Notes: generated by a model from the letters alone, not told the origin. Shown: positions 1-10,993, numbered from the stretch's first letter. The stretch: 64,000 bases of DNA from Sphingomonadales bacterium (GCA_014763545.1 JACXVD010000013.1:18400-82399); one strand, 5' to 3'. Numbers and translations: made by a program.

Positions 1-45
1 TTGCACTGCACAAAACCAGGGGGGTCGGCGTCAGGCCACATTGCC

Positions 46-1440
46 ATGAACGCTCCGTTTGAAGTGCTGCCGCTCTCCGCGCGATCGCGTGCACCGCTGG
101 TGCCGTCGCTCGAACGACGGCGACTGCGGGCCTATGTCCTCCTGTGCCTGGCCGACATTGCCGCGATCCTGGCGGGATTCGCGCTCGCCGGGTTTATCTA
201 TGTCGGGGAGTTCCCCGAAAAGCGGGCGATGATCGAGGCACAACTCTTGCTGCCGCTGTATCTGACCATTGCCTTCTACCAGTCGAATTACTCGATCCGC
301 ACCCTGTCCGAACGTCGCTTTGCCCTCTCGCGGCTGGCCACGGCGTTGCTGATTTCGGCCTTGCTGCTCAATTTCTTCGCCTTCTACACCAAGTCGAACG
401 ACGCATTTTCGCGCGCGACTTTCACGCTCGGCATTGCCTTTTCGGGCATGTTGATGGCGGCGGCGCGCATGGCCTTGATTGCGATCATCCGGCGCAATTG
501 GGGGCCATCGGTCCGCAATGTGCTGGTGCTCGACGACGGCGGACCCGAATTCAACCTGCCGCATTCGATGCGGATCAGCACCGAGGAGCACCGGCTTTCG
601 CCTTCGGTCGAGGATCCCCATGCGCTCGATCGCCTGGGGCGCTACCTCCTCAATCAGGACCAGGTGATCGTCACGTGCCCAGCGGAACGAAGGGCTGATT
701 GGGCCTTCGTGTTCAAGGCTGCCGGCGTGCATGGCGAGGTGGTCAGCGATTTCGCGGGAGAGATCGGCCTGCTCGCGGTTAGCCATTACCCCGACCTGGA
801 TCGCACTGCGCTGGTCGTGTCCAGTGGTCCGCTTGGCCTGCGTGCGCGGATCAGCAAACGTGCCTTCGATCTTGTGATGGCCGGCGGGGCCCTGGTCGCA
901 TTGTCGCCGGTTATGCTGGCGGTGGCGGTCGCCATACGGATGGAAGATGGCGGGCCGGTGTTTTTCATCCAGCGCAGGCTGGGCCAGGGAAATCGCTTCT
1001 TCGAGATGTACAAATTCCGCTCGATGCGGGTGGAGCGATCGGATGCCGATGGCAACCGGTCTGCCAGCAAGGACGATGACCGGGTCACGCGCGTGGGGCG
1101 GTTCCTGCGCCGCACCAGCCTCGATGAATTGCCGCAGCTGCTCAATGTCGTCCGCGGGGAAATGAGTGTGGTCGGGCCGCGCCCGCATGCGCTCGGCTCA
1201 CAGGCTGGCAGCAAATTGTTCTGGGAGGTCGACGGGCGCTATTGGCACCGCCATTCGCTGAAGCCTGGCCTCACCGGGCTCGCTCAGGTCCGCGGCTTGC
1301 GCGGGGCTACCGAGCAGGAAAGCGACCTGTCGCGGCGTCTCAAATCGGACCTGGAATATATCGCCCACTGGAGTTTGCGGACGGACCTGTTGATCGTGTT
1401 CCGCACCCTGCGCGTCCTGACCCACGACCGGGCATTCTAG
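46..1440 (+). CDS. Exopolysaccharide-initiating sugar-1-phosphate transferase
   Basis: Polyprenyl-phosphate glycosyl-1-phosphate transferase of the bacterial sugar transferase family (WcaJ/ExoY type). It would load the first sugar phosphate onto undecaprenyl phosphate in the inner membrane. The first ~130 residues contain several hydrophobic helices. A divergent central segment follows, and the catalytic domain begins near residue 270 (KRAFDLVMAGG). Family motifs visible are QRRLGQGNRFFEMYKFRSMR-like, the acidic pair D360-E361 in SLDELPQLLNV, and SVVGPRPH. ATG at 46 is preferred, although the frame stays open to the window edge through a TTG. Glycosyltransferases and a polymerase-like protein follow, which fits exopolysaccharide synthesis. 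The sugar attached cannot be read from sequence. Confidence 0.9.
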   Translation: MNAPFEVLPLSARSRAPLVPSLERRRLRAYVLLCLADIAAILAGFALAGFIYVGEFPEKRAMIEAQLLLPLYLTIAFYQSNYSIRTLSERRFALSRLATALLISALLLNFFAFYTKSNDAFSRATFTLGIAFSGMLMAAARMALIAIIRRNWGPSVRNVLVLDDGGPEFNLPHSMRISTEEHRLSPSVEDPHALDRLGRYLLNQDQVIVTCPAERRADWAFVFKAAGVHGEVVSDFAGEIGLLAVSHYPDLDRTALVVSSGPLGLRARISKRAFDLVMAGGALVALSPVMLAVAVAIRMEDGGPVFFIQRRLGQGNRFFEMYKFRSMRVERSDADGNRSASKDDDRVTRVGRFLRRTSLDELPQLLNVVRGEMSVVGPRPHALGSQAGSKLFWEVDGRYWHRHSLKPGLTGLAQVRGLRGATEQESDLSRRLKSDLEYIAHWSLRTDLLIVFRTLRVLTHDRAF

Positions 1441-1801
1441 GCATTCGTCGATCGTTTGCGGAGACGCGGCTCGCCGGACTTCGTCGACTTGTCCGGCTGA
1501 ATGCAATGGCCTGGCCTTGAACTGGTTGGAGGCCACTACAGCCCAGTTGGCGGTTATCGCGAATCGCTGAACGGAACGACCCGATGATTCGGCTGCAAGG
1601 TGATTCGGCAGCTATTCGGAGTTATGCCTCCAGCACGCTCGTGCAGAGCTCGAATCTGGTCGGGAGCACCGTCCTGAGGAACCGCACCGCCAGGATGTCG
1701 TGGCGGTCCTCGCCACCTCCCTTGCATGCCACAGGGCTGTCGGCTTCCACGCTCGTCCGGCGCCAATATCGGGACAAAAGATTCTGGTGCCCGAACGCCA
1801 A
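1441..1801. other. Gene-free stretch after the sugar transferase
   Basis: About 360 bases with no convincing gene on either strand. The open frames here overlap one another, have no ribosome-binding site and resemble no family I recognise. I also see no tRNA-like fold, IS end or decaying copy of a neighbouring gene. Confidence 0.5.
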
Positions 1802-1832
1802 GAGGTCGGCCTCCCAAGGAGAGGCCGACCTC
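1802..1832 (-). terminator. Hairpin after the small secreted protein
   Basis: A perfect 12-bp inverted repeat, GAGGTCGGCCTC at 1802-1813 pairing with GAGGCCGACCTC at 1821-1832, with a 7-nt loop. It lies 22 nt beyond the stop codon of the minus-strand gene at 1855-2085. There is no clear T run on that strand, so it may be an mRNA-stabilising hairpin rather than a classical terminator. Confidence 0.6.
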
Positions 1833-1854
1833 GAATTCACTGGAAAACCGGTGA

Positions 1855-2085
1855 TTAGTTCGGGCTGTTGCCGTCGTTACCGCTTGCGGCAATGATGATG
1901 CCGGCAATGATCGCCGCCAGGGCGAGAACAAGCAGAATGGTGCTTTCCGCGTTGCCGCCACCCCTGTTCGAATCAGCAGCAACCGGCTGCGAGAAACGGG
2001 TTTCAGCCGGACGCGTGTCGGCGTGGGCTACGGTCGAACCGAGCAACATCGCCGAAGCGAGCACCGGTGCAAGAATCTTTTTCAT
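1855..2085 (-). CDS. Small secreted or membrane-anchored protein in EPS locus
   Basis: A 76-residue protein of unknown function. It has a Sec signal peptide (residues 1-22, MKKILAPVLASAMLLGS then AHA), a short polar middle rich in Asn/Gly/Ser, and one hydrophobic helix near residues 50-67 (TILLVLALAAIIAGIIIAA). An excellent ribosome-binding site, AAGGAGGT, lies 6 nt before the ATG. It is transcribed opposite to the EPS genes and divergently from the WcaI-like glycosyltransferase. The combination of signal peptide and C-terminal helix suggests a periplasm-facing membrane peptide, perhaps accessory to polysaccharide export. That role is inference from position only. Confidence 0.75.
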   Translation of the reverse strand: MKKILAPVLASAMLLGSTVAHADTRPAETRFSQPVAADSNRGGGNAESTILLVLALAAIIAGIIIAASGNDGNSPN

Positions 2086-2117
2086 CGCGCTACCTCCTTG
2101 GGGTTCGGGTCTTTTGT

Positions 2118-2132
2118 GCATGTGCAACATGC
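2118..2132. promoter_or_regulatory. Short inverted repeat in divergent intergenic region
   Basis: GCATGT-N3-ACATGC lies between the divergent small secreted gene (start 2085) and the glycosyltransferase (start 2276). It sits about 33 nt upstream of the minus-strand start. It could be an operator, but the arms are only 6 bp and chance is possible. Confidence 0.3.
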
Positions 2133-2275
2133 TGCAGTCAAGTCAAAATTTTGTATCAAACCTGCTACTTCCATGGGCCTATTACCGATAAACCGCTAAA
2201 GAACCATTGCGTTCCCGGCCTGCCTGTGGCCGGTTTGCTGCATCTGCTAACACTCGTAATCGGCCGGGCAACGAC

Positions 2276-3505
2276 GTGAAAATCCTGATTCTTGGTCTCA
2301 ATTATGCGCCCGAACCGATCGGGATCGGCCCCTACACGGCGGGTCTCGCGGAACATCTCGCGGGGTGTGGCCACGAGGTCACAGTCGTCGCCGGCAATCC
2401 CTATTACCCCGACTGGACGCTGGCACCCGGCTTTACCCAGGCGCGCAGCCAAGCGGTGGAAGGCGGGGTCACCGTGGTTCGGGTTCCGCATTACATCCCC
2501 GCCCGGCCAAGCGGGCTAAAGCGCATCGCGCATTATCTGAGCTTTGCCCTCTCGGCCTGGCGGCCGATGCAGCGAATCGCGCGCGAGCAGAAGCCCGACC
2601 TTGTGTTCACCGTCGCGCCATCGCTGCTGGCCGCACCGGTTGCCCTGATCGCCGCGCGTCGTGCCGGGGCCGCGTCGTGGCTGCACATCCAGGACTACGA
2701 GGTCGAAGCAGCTGTGGCGACCGGCCTGCTTGCCAAGGGTCCGCTCGCCCGCCTTGCCGGTTGGGTAGAGCGCAAGATAATCCGGGGGTTCGACCACGTC
2801 AGCACGATTTCCGCGCCGATGCTGGCCAAGGCAATCGAAAAGGGTGCAGCCCCCTGCGCCACCCATGAATTGCGCAACTGGGCGGAAGCGGAGGGTGTCG
2901 GTCCGCAAGTCGATGGCCAACGCCTGCGTGCCGAGCTGCAGCTGCCCTCGGGCAAGATCGCGCTATATTCGGGTAACCTTGCCCTCAAGCAGGGAGTGGG
3001 GCTGATTGCGCAGGCTGCCCGTCTGCTGGCGGAACGGGCGGACCTGCATTTCGTGGTTTGCGGTGAAGGCTCGGGGCGCGAATTGCTTGAGCGCGAAGCG
3101 CAAGGCCTGACCAATCTGCACCTGCGCCCCCTGCAGCCGCGCACTCGGCTTGGCGAATTATTGGCGATCGCCGACCTCCACCTGTTGCCGCAGATCGCCG
3201 ATGCGGCGGATCTCGTGTTGCCTTCGAAACTCACGAACATGCTGGCCTCGGGCCGCCCGGTCGTGGCGACTGCCGGTGTCGGCACCGCGCTGGCAGCTGA
3301 AGTCGAGGGCTGCGGCCTCGTCTGTCCGCCGGGCGATGCACGGGCATTTGCACTTGCCATCGCACAGCTTTGCGACGACGAAGGGGCGCGGCAGGCGCTT
3401 GGCGCTGCGGCGGCGAACCGGGCCGGTCAACGCTGGTCCAAAAACACACTGCTCGAAGGTTTTGCGAGCGCATTCGAACAGGCAGCCGGGGCGGCAGGCA
3501 CATGA
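2276..3505 (+). CDS. WcaI-family glycosyltransferase (GT4 type)
   Basis: Cytoplasmic glycosyltransferase of the colanic-acid WcaI family, expected to add a sugar to the lipid-linked repeat unit. The start is a GTG giving VKILILGLNYAPEPIG, the typical WcaI amino terminus with the conserved NYAPEP. The N-terminal Rossmann half contains the characteristic VVAGNPYYPDW stretch. The C-terminal half carries the GT-B donor-binding region (YSGNLALKQGVGL, then LPSKLTNMLASGRPVVAT). At 409 residues it has normal length. Its TGA overlaps the ATG of the next gene (ATGA at 3502), so the two are probably translationally coupled. Confidence 0.88.
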   Translation: MKILILGLNYAPEPIGIGPYTAGLAEHLAGCGHEVTVVAGNPYYPDWTLAPGFTQARSQAVEGGVTVVRVPHYIPARPSGLKRIAHYLSFALSAWRPMQRIAREQKPDLVFTVAPSLLAAPVALIAARRAGAASWLHIQDYEVEAAVATGLLAKGPLARLAGWVERKIIRGFDHVSTISAPMLAKAIEKGAAPCATHELRNWAEAEGVGPQVDGQRLRAELQLPSGKIALYSGNLALKQGVGLIAQAARLLAERADLHFVVCGEGSGRELLEREAQGLTNLHLRPLQPRTRLGELLAIADLHLLPQIADAADLVLPSKLTNMLASGRPVVATAGVGTALAAEVEGCGLVCPPGDARAFALAIAQLCDDEGARQALGAAAANRAGQRWSKNTLLEGFASAFEQAAGAAGT

Positions 3506-4836
3506 GTTACAGACCAGCCGAAATCCAGCCGGGCTATGGCAAGCGCCCGTCTCGCGGGTTCGACCCATGGATCGCTATCGCCTTCCTTTATCCGCTGACG
3601 CAGTTGGTCTGGTTCGACTTTTTCGGCCAGTTCTACCTGACCGACTTTGCCGGCCTCGCATTGTTGCTGATGATGGTGCAGATGCCCGACGCGCGCAGGC
3701 GCCTGGGCGACATCCGCTTCGTTCTGTTCCTGTTGGGCCTATGGCTATTCGGTCAGGTGGCGACTGACCTTTATCGTGCGACGAGTCCGGAGAACTTCCT
3801 GCGCGGCTGGGGCCGTATCGTGTTCTTCGGCCTGCAGATCGTCGCGCTGTGGCTCTTCCTGCCACGCAAACGCGAATACATGATCGCCTATGCTTTCGGC
3901 CTCGGCATCGCCAGCATTGTCGGCGTCCCGGCGCAATATGAGGAATACGGCTGGAAATTCGGTTATGGCTTCGGGCTCGAACTCATCATTGCCGCTGCAA
4001 CGTGCCTTACGGTGCCGTTTTTCGGCTCGCTCCGCCGGTATGCGCCGTGGATCTTTCTCGCAGCGGCGGTCCTGCTGCTGTTGAAGGATGCGCGTTCCAT
4101 GTTCGCGATGAGCGTGATCGCGGGCGGTATTTGCGCACTTGCCCTCACGCTCGAGAAATTCCCGCGGTTGCAAAAGCGGATCAATCCGCTGGTCTTTGTA
4201 TCGTTCCTGCTGGTCGGCATCGCCGCGACGTCGCTCATTGCGACAGTCTACGCGAATGCGGCGGAATCCGGCATGCTGGGTGAAAAGGCGCGGATCAAAT
4301 ACGTCGCCCAGTCGAGCGGGGACGTGCCGCTGCTGCTGGGCGGGCGACCGGAATCGCTGGTGTCGATCATCGCAATCCAGGATGCGCCGATCCTCGGCCA
4401 TGGCAGCTGGGCACAGGATCGCCATTACACCGTGCTCTACCACACGATCCGCAAGCGGCTGGGGATCCAGTTCCCGAAGGCCGACCTGATGGAAACCGGA
4501 CGCATTCCGGCGCACAGCTTCTTCTTCGGGTCATGGGTCGAGGCGGGGATATTGGGCGCGGTATTCTGGCTCTATCTGTTCTTCCTCCCGATGTTTGCGA
4601 TCTACCAGATCATTCGACGAAGCGATCCCTCCCTGCCGCTGATCGCCTTTACTGCGGTCAGCCTGACCTGGAATATCCCCTTCTCGCCTTTCGGAGCGAG
4701 CGAGCGTTTCACCACTGCGGCGGCGATCGTCATCCTGTTCTGGGCGCTGCGCGCCGCCGGATTCGATTCCCGTTCGCTGGTCCCGCGTCGCCGGGGCCCC
4801 AAGATCCAGACCAGGCAATACGCCCCGGCCGAATGA
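3502..4836 (+). CDS. Polysaccharide polymerase / O-antigen ligase-like membrane protein
   Basis: A 444-residue integral membrane protein with about ten to twelve hydrophobic segments and a larger polar loop near residues 255-340, the arrangement of Wzy polymerases and WaaL-like ligases. Sequence in these families is poorly conserved, so the call rests on topology, length and position between two glycosyltransferase genes. It starts at the ATG within the ATGA overlap with the upstream glycosyltransferase, and ends in another ATGA overlap with the next gene. A longer in-frame extension upstream lies inside the previous gene and is rejected. It probably polymerises the repeat unit on the periplasmic side. 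Confidence 0.75.
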   Translation: MSYRPAEIQPGYGKRPSRGFDPWIAIAFLYPLTQLVWFDFFGQFYLTDFAGLALLLMMVQMPDARRRLGDIRFVLFLLGLWLFGQVATDLYRATSPENFLRGWGRIVFFGLQIVALWLFLPRKREYMIAYAFGLGIASIVGVPAQYEEYGWKFGYGFGLELIIAAATCLTVPFFGSLRRYAPWIFLAAAVLLLLKDARSMFAMSVIAGGICALALTLEKFPRLQKRINPLVFVSFLLVGIAATSLIATVYANAAESGMLGEKARIKYVAQSSGDVPLLLGGRPESLVSIIAIQDAPILGHGSWAQDRHYTVLYHTIRKRLGIQFPKADLMETGRIPAHSFFFGSWVEAGILGAVFWLYLFFLPMFAIYQIIRRSDPSLPLIAFTAVSLTWNIPFSPFGASERFTTAAAIVILFWALRAAGFDSRSLVPRRRGPKIQTRQYAPAE

Positions 4837-6029
4837 AGCTGCTCCACGTCATTGCCACTGCCGACCCGAGGGACGGCGGGCCGATTGAAGGCGTCTTGCG
4901 GCTGGGCGAAAGTTTCCGCGCGATGGGGCACAGCCAGGAATTGCTGACGCTCGATTCGCCCGACGCGCCGTGGGTGTCGGGCGCGCCCGCGCCGATCCAC
5001 GCAATGGGGCGGTTGGGTGAAGCACCGCGTGGACCGCTCGATCGCTTGGCCCTGCGCTTTCACCGCGCGCCGGCGGCGCCGCGCTGGCTCAGGGCCCATG
5101 CCGGCGATTACGACGGCATCATCGTCGATGGGCTGTGGAATTATTCGACCCGCACCGCCCGGCTCGCCTTGCCCGGCGGACCCACGCCCTATGTGGTGTT
5201 TTCGCACGGCATGCTCGACCCGTGGTTCGCCAGTCGATTCCCGGTCAAACACGCGATCAAGCAGCTCTTGTGGCGCTTCAACGAAGGCGTGTTGCTGCGT
5301 GGTGCGGCGGCGGTTGCCTTCACCTGCGAGCAGGAGCGCAAGCTGGCGCGCGAGAACTGGCGGCCCTGGGGGATGCGTGAGGCTGTGGTCGGCTTCGGCA
5401 CCAGCCCGCCGCCTCCTCCGACCGCAGCCATGGAACAGGCGTTCCGTGCGGCGGTGCCGACGTTGGGCGAGCGGCCCTATTTGCTGTTCCTCAGTCGGCT
5501 GCACGAAAAGAAGGGCGTCGATGTACTGCTCGAAGCCTTCGGTGCGATGGCGCAGGACTGCCCCTACGATCTGGTAGTCGCCGGCCCGGGCGAGCCTGCC
5601 TATGTCGCGTCGCTCAAGGCTCTGGCCGAGCGCCAGTGCCCCGCTGGCAGGGTCCACTGGCCGGGGATGGTCTCGGGCGATGCCAAATGGGGTGCGCTGC
5701 ACGGCTGCGCCGCGATGGTACTGACATCGCACCAGGAAAATTTCGGCGTGGTCGTGGCCGAAGCAGTCGGCTGTGGCAGACCGGTGGTGATCTCTGACCA
5801 GGTCAACATCCATGACGAGGTCGCCGCAGCGCGGGCTGGATTGGTCTGCCGCGACGAGGCCAATAGCGCGCGCGACGCGCTGGCCCGCTTCAGTACACTG
5901 TCGGCCGGGGAGCGGGCGGCGATGGGTGAGCGGGGGCGGACGCTCTTTGCCGAAAAATTCACCATGGACAGCACCGCGCGTCGCCTGCTGGCCATATTCG
6001 AGGGGGCGCAAGGGGTGGGCACTCAATAA
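4833..6029 (+). CDS. Glycosyltransferase family 4 protein
   Basis: A 398-residue GT-B glycosyltransferase. The N terminus MKLLHVIATADPRDGGPIEG has the Gly-rich acceptor-side loop. The C-terminal half has the GT4 core: FLSRLHEKKGVDVLLEAF near residue 220, and later SHQENFGVVVAEAVGCGRPVV, where the E-x7-E-like pair sits. It is coupled to the preceding membrane protein by ATGA at 4833 and is expected to extend the EPS repeat unit in the cytoplasm. Donor and acceptor cannot be assigned. About 70 bases separate it from the next gene, so this coupled block ends here. Confidence 0.87.
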   Translation: MKLLHVIATADPRDGGPIEGVLRLGESFRAMGHSQELLTLDSPDAPWVSGAPAPIHAMGRLGEAPRGPLDRLALRFHRAPAAPRWLRAHAGDYDGIIVDGLWNYSTRTARLALPGGPTPYVVFSHGMLDPWFASRFPVKHAIKQLLWRFNEGVLLRGAAAVAFTCEQERKLARENWRPWGMREAVVGFGTSPPPPPTAAMEQAFRAAVPTLGERPYLLFLSRLHEKKGVDVLLEAFGAMAQDCPYDLVVAGPGEPAYVASLKALAERQCPAGRVHWPGMVSGDAKWGALHGCAAMVLTSHQENFGVVVAEAVGCGRPVVISDQVNIHDEVAAARAGLVCRDEANSARDALARFSTLSAGERAAMGERGRTLFAEKFTMDSTARRLLAIFEGAQGVGTQ

Positions 6030-6101
6030 CCCAATCGAACAAACAGCTTTCCTACAAATAACCATGTTGGTTATCGGGCGATTCGCAGCAAGGAGAACCC
6101 G

Positions 6102-6452
6102 ATGTCCGAAACCGCTCCCCCGATTTGCCATCCGACCAGTTATGTGCCGCTCTCGGCGCTGGCCACCGGTGCGCTTGGCGACGAAGCCTTGCCGGTCACC
6201 GATGAGAATCCCGTGCCCAATCGGGAATTGCCCTATCGCGGGGCTCGCGTACTCGGCCTCGATTCCCCGGTCGCGGCAGGCAGGGCGCTGTTGGTCGATT
6301 GCCTCGCCGGTGGGCAGATCGAGATGGTGCTGGCCGATAGCAGCATCGTGGCGCTGACCTTTGCGCCGGGAGTCACCCTGCTTCCCTTCGCGGCCACAGC
6401 GCTCAATTCTGCGGGCACCACAGCCACCCTATCCGCATGGGTGCTGGACTGA
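6102..6452 (+). CDS. Small protein resembling GTA head-spike base (Rcc01079-like)
   Basis: A 116-residue soluble protein without signal peptide. The second half (residues ~50-116) is a run of short beta-strand-like segments ending in VNSAGTT-like text (ALNSAGTTATLSAWVLD), with IEMVLADSSIVALTF before it. From memory this pattern, together with an immediately following large SGNH-domain protein, resembles the Rcc01079 spike-base family of the Rhodobacter capsulatus gene transfer agent. The start has a good AAGGAG site 5 nt upstream. Its TGA overlaps the next ATG (TGATG), so the two proteins are probably made together. The family assignment is tentative; the alternative is simply an uncharacterised partner of the esterase. 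Confidence 0.55.
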   Translation: MSETAPPICHPTSYVPLSALATGALGDEALPVTDENPVPNRELPYRGARVLGLDSPVAAGRALLVDCLAGGQIEMVLADSSIVALTFAPGVTLLPFAATALNSAGTTATLSAWVLD

Positions 6453-7921
6453 TGCGCGCGTTGCATATGCCCCGGCCACAGCGCCGCTCCGCCCCGTGGC
6501 CGGTGCGCTGGACCGGCCACGCGCCCCGGATGATGGCAGCGCCACCCGCCACGGCCATCGGCACCGTCGCCACCCTGCCGCGCCGTTGGCCGATCGGCAG
6601 TGGTTCGCAATTCCACCAGGTCGCTTCGTACCAGATCGGGGGGATGTACAGCATTTCGCGCAGCATTCCGATTGCCGGGCCTGCCGGCCATTCCCTGGTG
6701 CTGGAAAAGACCGTCACCCAGAATCGGGAGGGCACGCGGGCACCCGCAGGCGCGATGATCTCCTTCTTCCACGACGGCGCGGTGCTGGAGCTTCTGTTCC
6801 ATTCCACGCAGGATGGCTTCCTGCTCAAGGTGGATGACGAATATGTCTCGCTCGACCCGCTCGGCGCGGCGGGCACCTACAATTTCTTCCGGTTCGATTT
6901 CGCCACCCGCGCGCTGCGCCGGATCGACATCATCGTGTTCAAGGCGAGCTTCGTCGAAGCACGCACCGGTGCAACCGACGCGCTGTGGGCAGCCCCTGTC
7001 CGCGGCCCGCGCACGATATGCGTCGGCGACAGCTTCACTACGGCCACGCCGACCGGGTGGAGCAACTGGTTCGCCGAAGCCATGGGATGGGACGACGTCT
7101 GGACTTCGGGCGTCGGCGCATCGGGCTATCTCGGCGATGCCGAAGGGCTGCGCATTCCGTTCAACGAGCGTATGGAAAGCGACGTTGTCGCCTATCGCCC
7201 CGAAGTCGTCTTCATCCACGGCAGCGTGAACGACGGCGGCGAAGATCCGTCTGCAGTCGAGGCGGCCGCGTTCCACGCGGTGAGCACGATCCGCCGCCAC
7301 CTGCCCGAATGCCTTGTCGCAGGCGGGGCCAACACGGCCTTCGGTGCGGAGTACTGGATCAGCGGCGCGCGCGACGTGGTCGATGCAACGCGTGCGGGGT
7401 TCGAGGCCGCTGGCGGCCACTGGATGAGCACTTATGAAATGCCCATTCGCTGGTCCGGGGAAACCAATGGTGCCCGCGCCACCTTGCTCGATGCGGTGGT
7501 GGAGGGGCAGGCCGGAAACACCGGCACGCCAACCCAAGTCGACGGCCATACCGGCTTTCGCATCAACAGCGACAGCGCCGACGCGGCCACCAAACTGCGC
7601 GTGGGTGCCACGGTCGAAATCGGCATAGGTGCGACGCGCGAGCGCGCGGTCCTCACCGCGACCAGCGCAGTGGGCGGCAAGCAGGTGTTCGGCTTTGCCG
7701 GCAGCTTCAAATATGCCCATGCGATCGGCGAACCGGTGCGCGAAGTCGGGCCGAGTCCGCTGACCGGCATGGGCAACAGCGTCTACCCCACCGCATGGGG
7801 ATCGGCCGACTATTACGTCGGTGGCGACCTGTATCATCCCAATACGGCGGGGTTGATGTCGATCGGGCAGGCCAATGCCGCCATGCTGAAGCAATTGCTG
7901 CTCGATCTCGGGTTGTCTTGA
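6452..7921 (+). CDS. SGNH/GDSL hydrolase with N-terminal beta domain (spike-fibre-like)
   Basis: A 489-residue two-part protein. Residues ~45-185 look like a beta-sandwich, possibly carbohydrate-binding. Residues ~188-489 form an SGNH esterase domain with nucleophile S194 in VGDSFT, N260 in HGSVND and the catalytic pair D459/H462 in DLYHP. An insertion near residues 340-430 interrupts the hydrolase fold. There is no signal peptide, which is odd for a polysaccharide esterase but usual for a phage- or GTA-type structural protein. The start is the ATG in the TGATG overlap with the small upstream gene. It could be a polysaccharide deacetylating esterase or the fibre of a GTA head spike; both would act on capsule. 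Confidence 0.75.
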   Translation: MRALHMPRPQRRSAPWPVRWTGHAPRMMAAPPATAIGTVATLPRRWPIGSGSQFHQVASYQIGGMYSISRSIPIAGPAGHSLVLEKTVTQNREGTRAPAGAMISFFHDGAVLELLFHSTQDGFLLKVDDEYVSLDPLGAAGTYNFFRFDFATRALRRIDIIVFKASFVEARTGATDALWAAPVRGPRTICVGDSFTTATPTGWSNWFAEAMGWDDVWTSGVGASGYLGDAEGLRIPFNERMESDVVAYRPEVVFIHGSVNDGGEDPSAVEAAAFHAVSTIRRHLPECLVAGGANTAFGAEYWISGARDVVDATRAGFEAAGGHWMSTYEMPIRWSGETNGARATLLDAVVEGQAGNTGTPTQVDGHTGFRINSDSADAATKLRVGATVEIGIGATRERAVLTATSAVGGKQVFGFAGSFKYAHAIGEPVREVGPSPLTGMGNSVYPTAWGSADYYVGGDLYHPNTAGLMSIGQANAAMLKQLLLDLGLS

Positions 7922-7987
7922 ATGATAGGCTGTGTCGCGCCGCAATAGGGTTTGCTTAGCGCGGCGGCGCCCCTAAGGATGGCCATC

Positions 7988-9028
7988 ATGACCGGGCCAG
8001 CCATGAATGGGGATGTCGCCGCCCAAGCCGCCGCCCCCCAAGCCGCCGCCGACACCGCGCCTGGCGGCGCGGAAGATGCACCCCCGTCGCTGACGGTGGT
8101 GATCCTCACCTTCAACGAAATCCTGCATATCGAGCGTGCGATCAGCGGTATGTCGGGGCTGGCGCGACGGGTGGTGGTGGTGGATTCGGGTTCGAATGAC
8201 GGCACCGCCGAAAAGGCCGCCGAGCTGGGGGCCGAAGTCCACACACGCAAATGGGTGAATTACGCCGACCAGTTCCAATGGGCGCTGGACAATGCCGCGA
8301 TCGACACCGACTGGACGATGCGGCTCGACGCAGACGAATGGTTCGGGCCGGAACTGGTCGATAATCTGAAGCAGGCGCTACGCGATGCCGATGACGAGGT
8401 GACCGCGATCAGCATCGATCGCCAGCATCACTTCCTCGGTCGCTGGATCCGCCACGGCGGCCGCTATCCGCTGACCCTGCTGCGCCTGTGGCGCACCGGG
8501 CTGGGCCGCATCGAACAACGCTGGATGGATGAACATATCGTCGTCGAAAGTGGGCGGATGATCCACATCGACGGGACGTTCGTCGACGATAATCGCAACG
8601 ACCTGACCTTCTTTACCGCCAAGCATAATGGCTATGCCACGCGCGAGGCGGTGGATGCGCTGATCGACAAATATGATCTGTTCGACCCGGTGGAGGATCG
8701 CGGCCTGGCGAGCACCGGACAGGCAAAGCAGAAGCGCAAGGCCAAGCTCGACTTCTACAACCGGCTGCCGCTGGGCGTCGGGCCGCTGGGTTATTTCCTC
8801 TATCGCTATATCGTCCAGCTCGGCTTCCTCGATGGCAAGCCGGGGTTGGTGTACCATTTCTTGCAGGGTTTCTGGTACCGCTTCCTGGTCGACGCCAAGC
8901 GGTACGAGTTCGAACGAGGGCTGGCCGATGCGGTGGGCAAGGACGAGATGATCGACCGGCTTACCGCCCTGTCGGGCCACGATTTGCGCGCGTTCGATGC
9001 CGATGCGCGGCGGCGGGCAGCGCCTTAG
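7988..9028 (+). CDS. Glycosyltransferase family 2 protein
   Basis: A 346-residue GT-A glycosyltransferase, similar in style to WaaE/KdtX core-sugar transferases. After an Ala-rich leader of ~30 residues comes LTVVILTFNE, then VVVDSGSNDGT (nucleotide-binding) and MRLDADEW (the DxD-like metal site). The C-terminal ~100 residues include a hydrophobic, aromatic stretch that may sit on the membrane. ATG at 7988 is chosen because AAGGA lies 8 nt upstream; an earlier ATG at 7979 overlaps that site. It is the last gene of the surface-polysaccharide region and runs into ftsH tail to tail. Confidence 0.87.
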   Translation: MTGPAMNGDVAAQAAAPQAAADTAPGGAEDAPPSLTVVILTFNEILHIERAISGMSGLARRVVVVDSGSNDGTAEKAAELGAEVHTRKWVNYADQFQWALDNAAIDTDWTMRLDADEWFGPELVDNLKQALRDADDEVTAISIDRQHHFLGRWIRHGGRYPLTLLRLWRTGLGRIEQRWMDEHIVVESGRMIHIDGTFVDDNRNDLTFFTAKHNGYATREAVDALIDKYDLFDPVEDRGLASTGQAKQKRKAKLDFYNRLPLGVGPLGYFLYRYIVQLGFLDGKPGLVYHFLQGFWYRFLVDAKRYEFERGLADAVGKDEMIDRLTALSGHDLRAFDADARRRAAP

Positions 9029-9052
9029 CTACCCGCCGCGCGCCATCCGGGG

Positions 9053-10993
<1,941 letters not shown>

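Noticed and set aside
1554..1982. Minus-strand open frame across the gene-free stretch after the sugar transferase
   Set aside because: It overlaps the well-supported small secreted gene in another frame and has no ribosome-binding site or recognisable domain.
6102..7921. Prophage remnant
   Set aside because: Only the spike-like pair is present; there is no integrase, capsid, terminase, attachment site or composition change, and the flanks are EPS genes.
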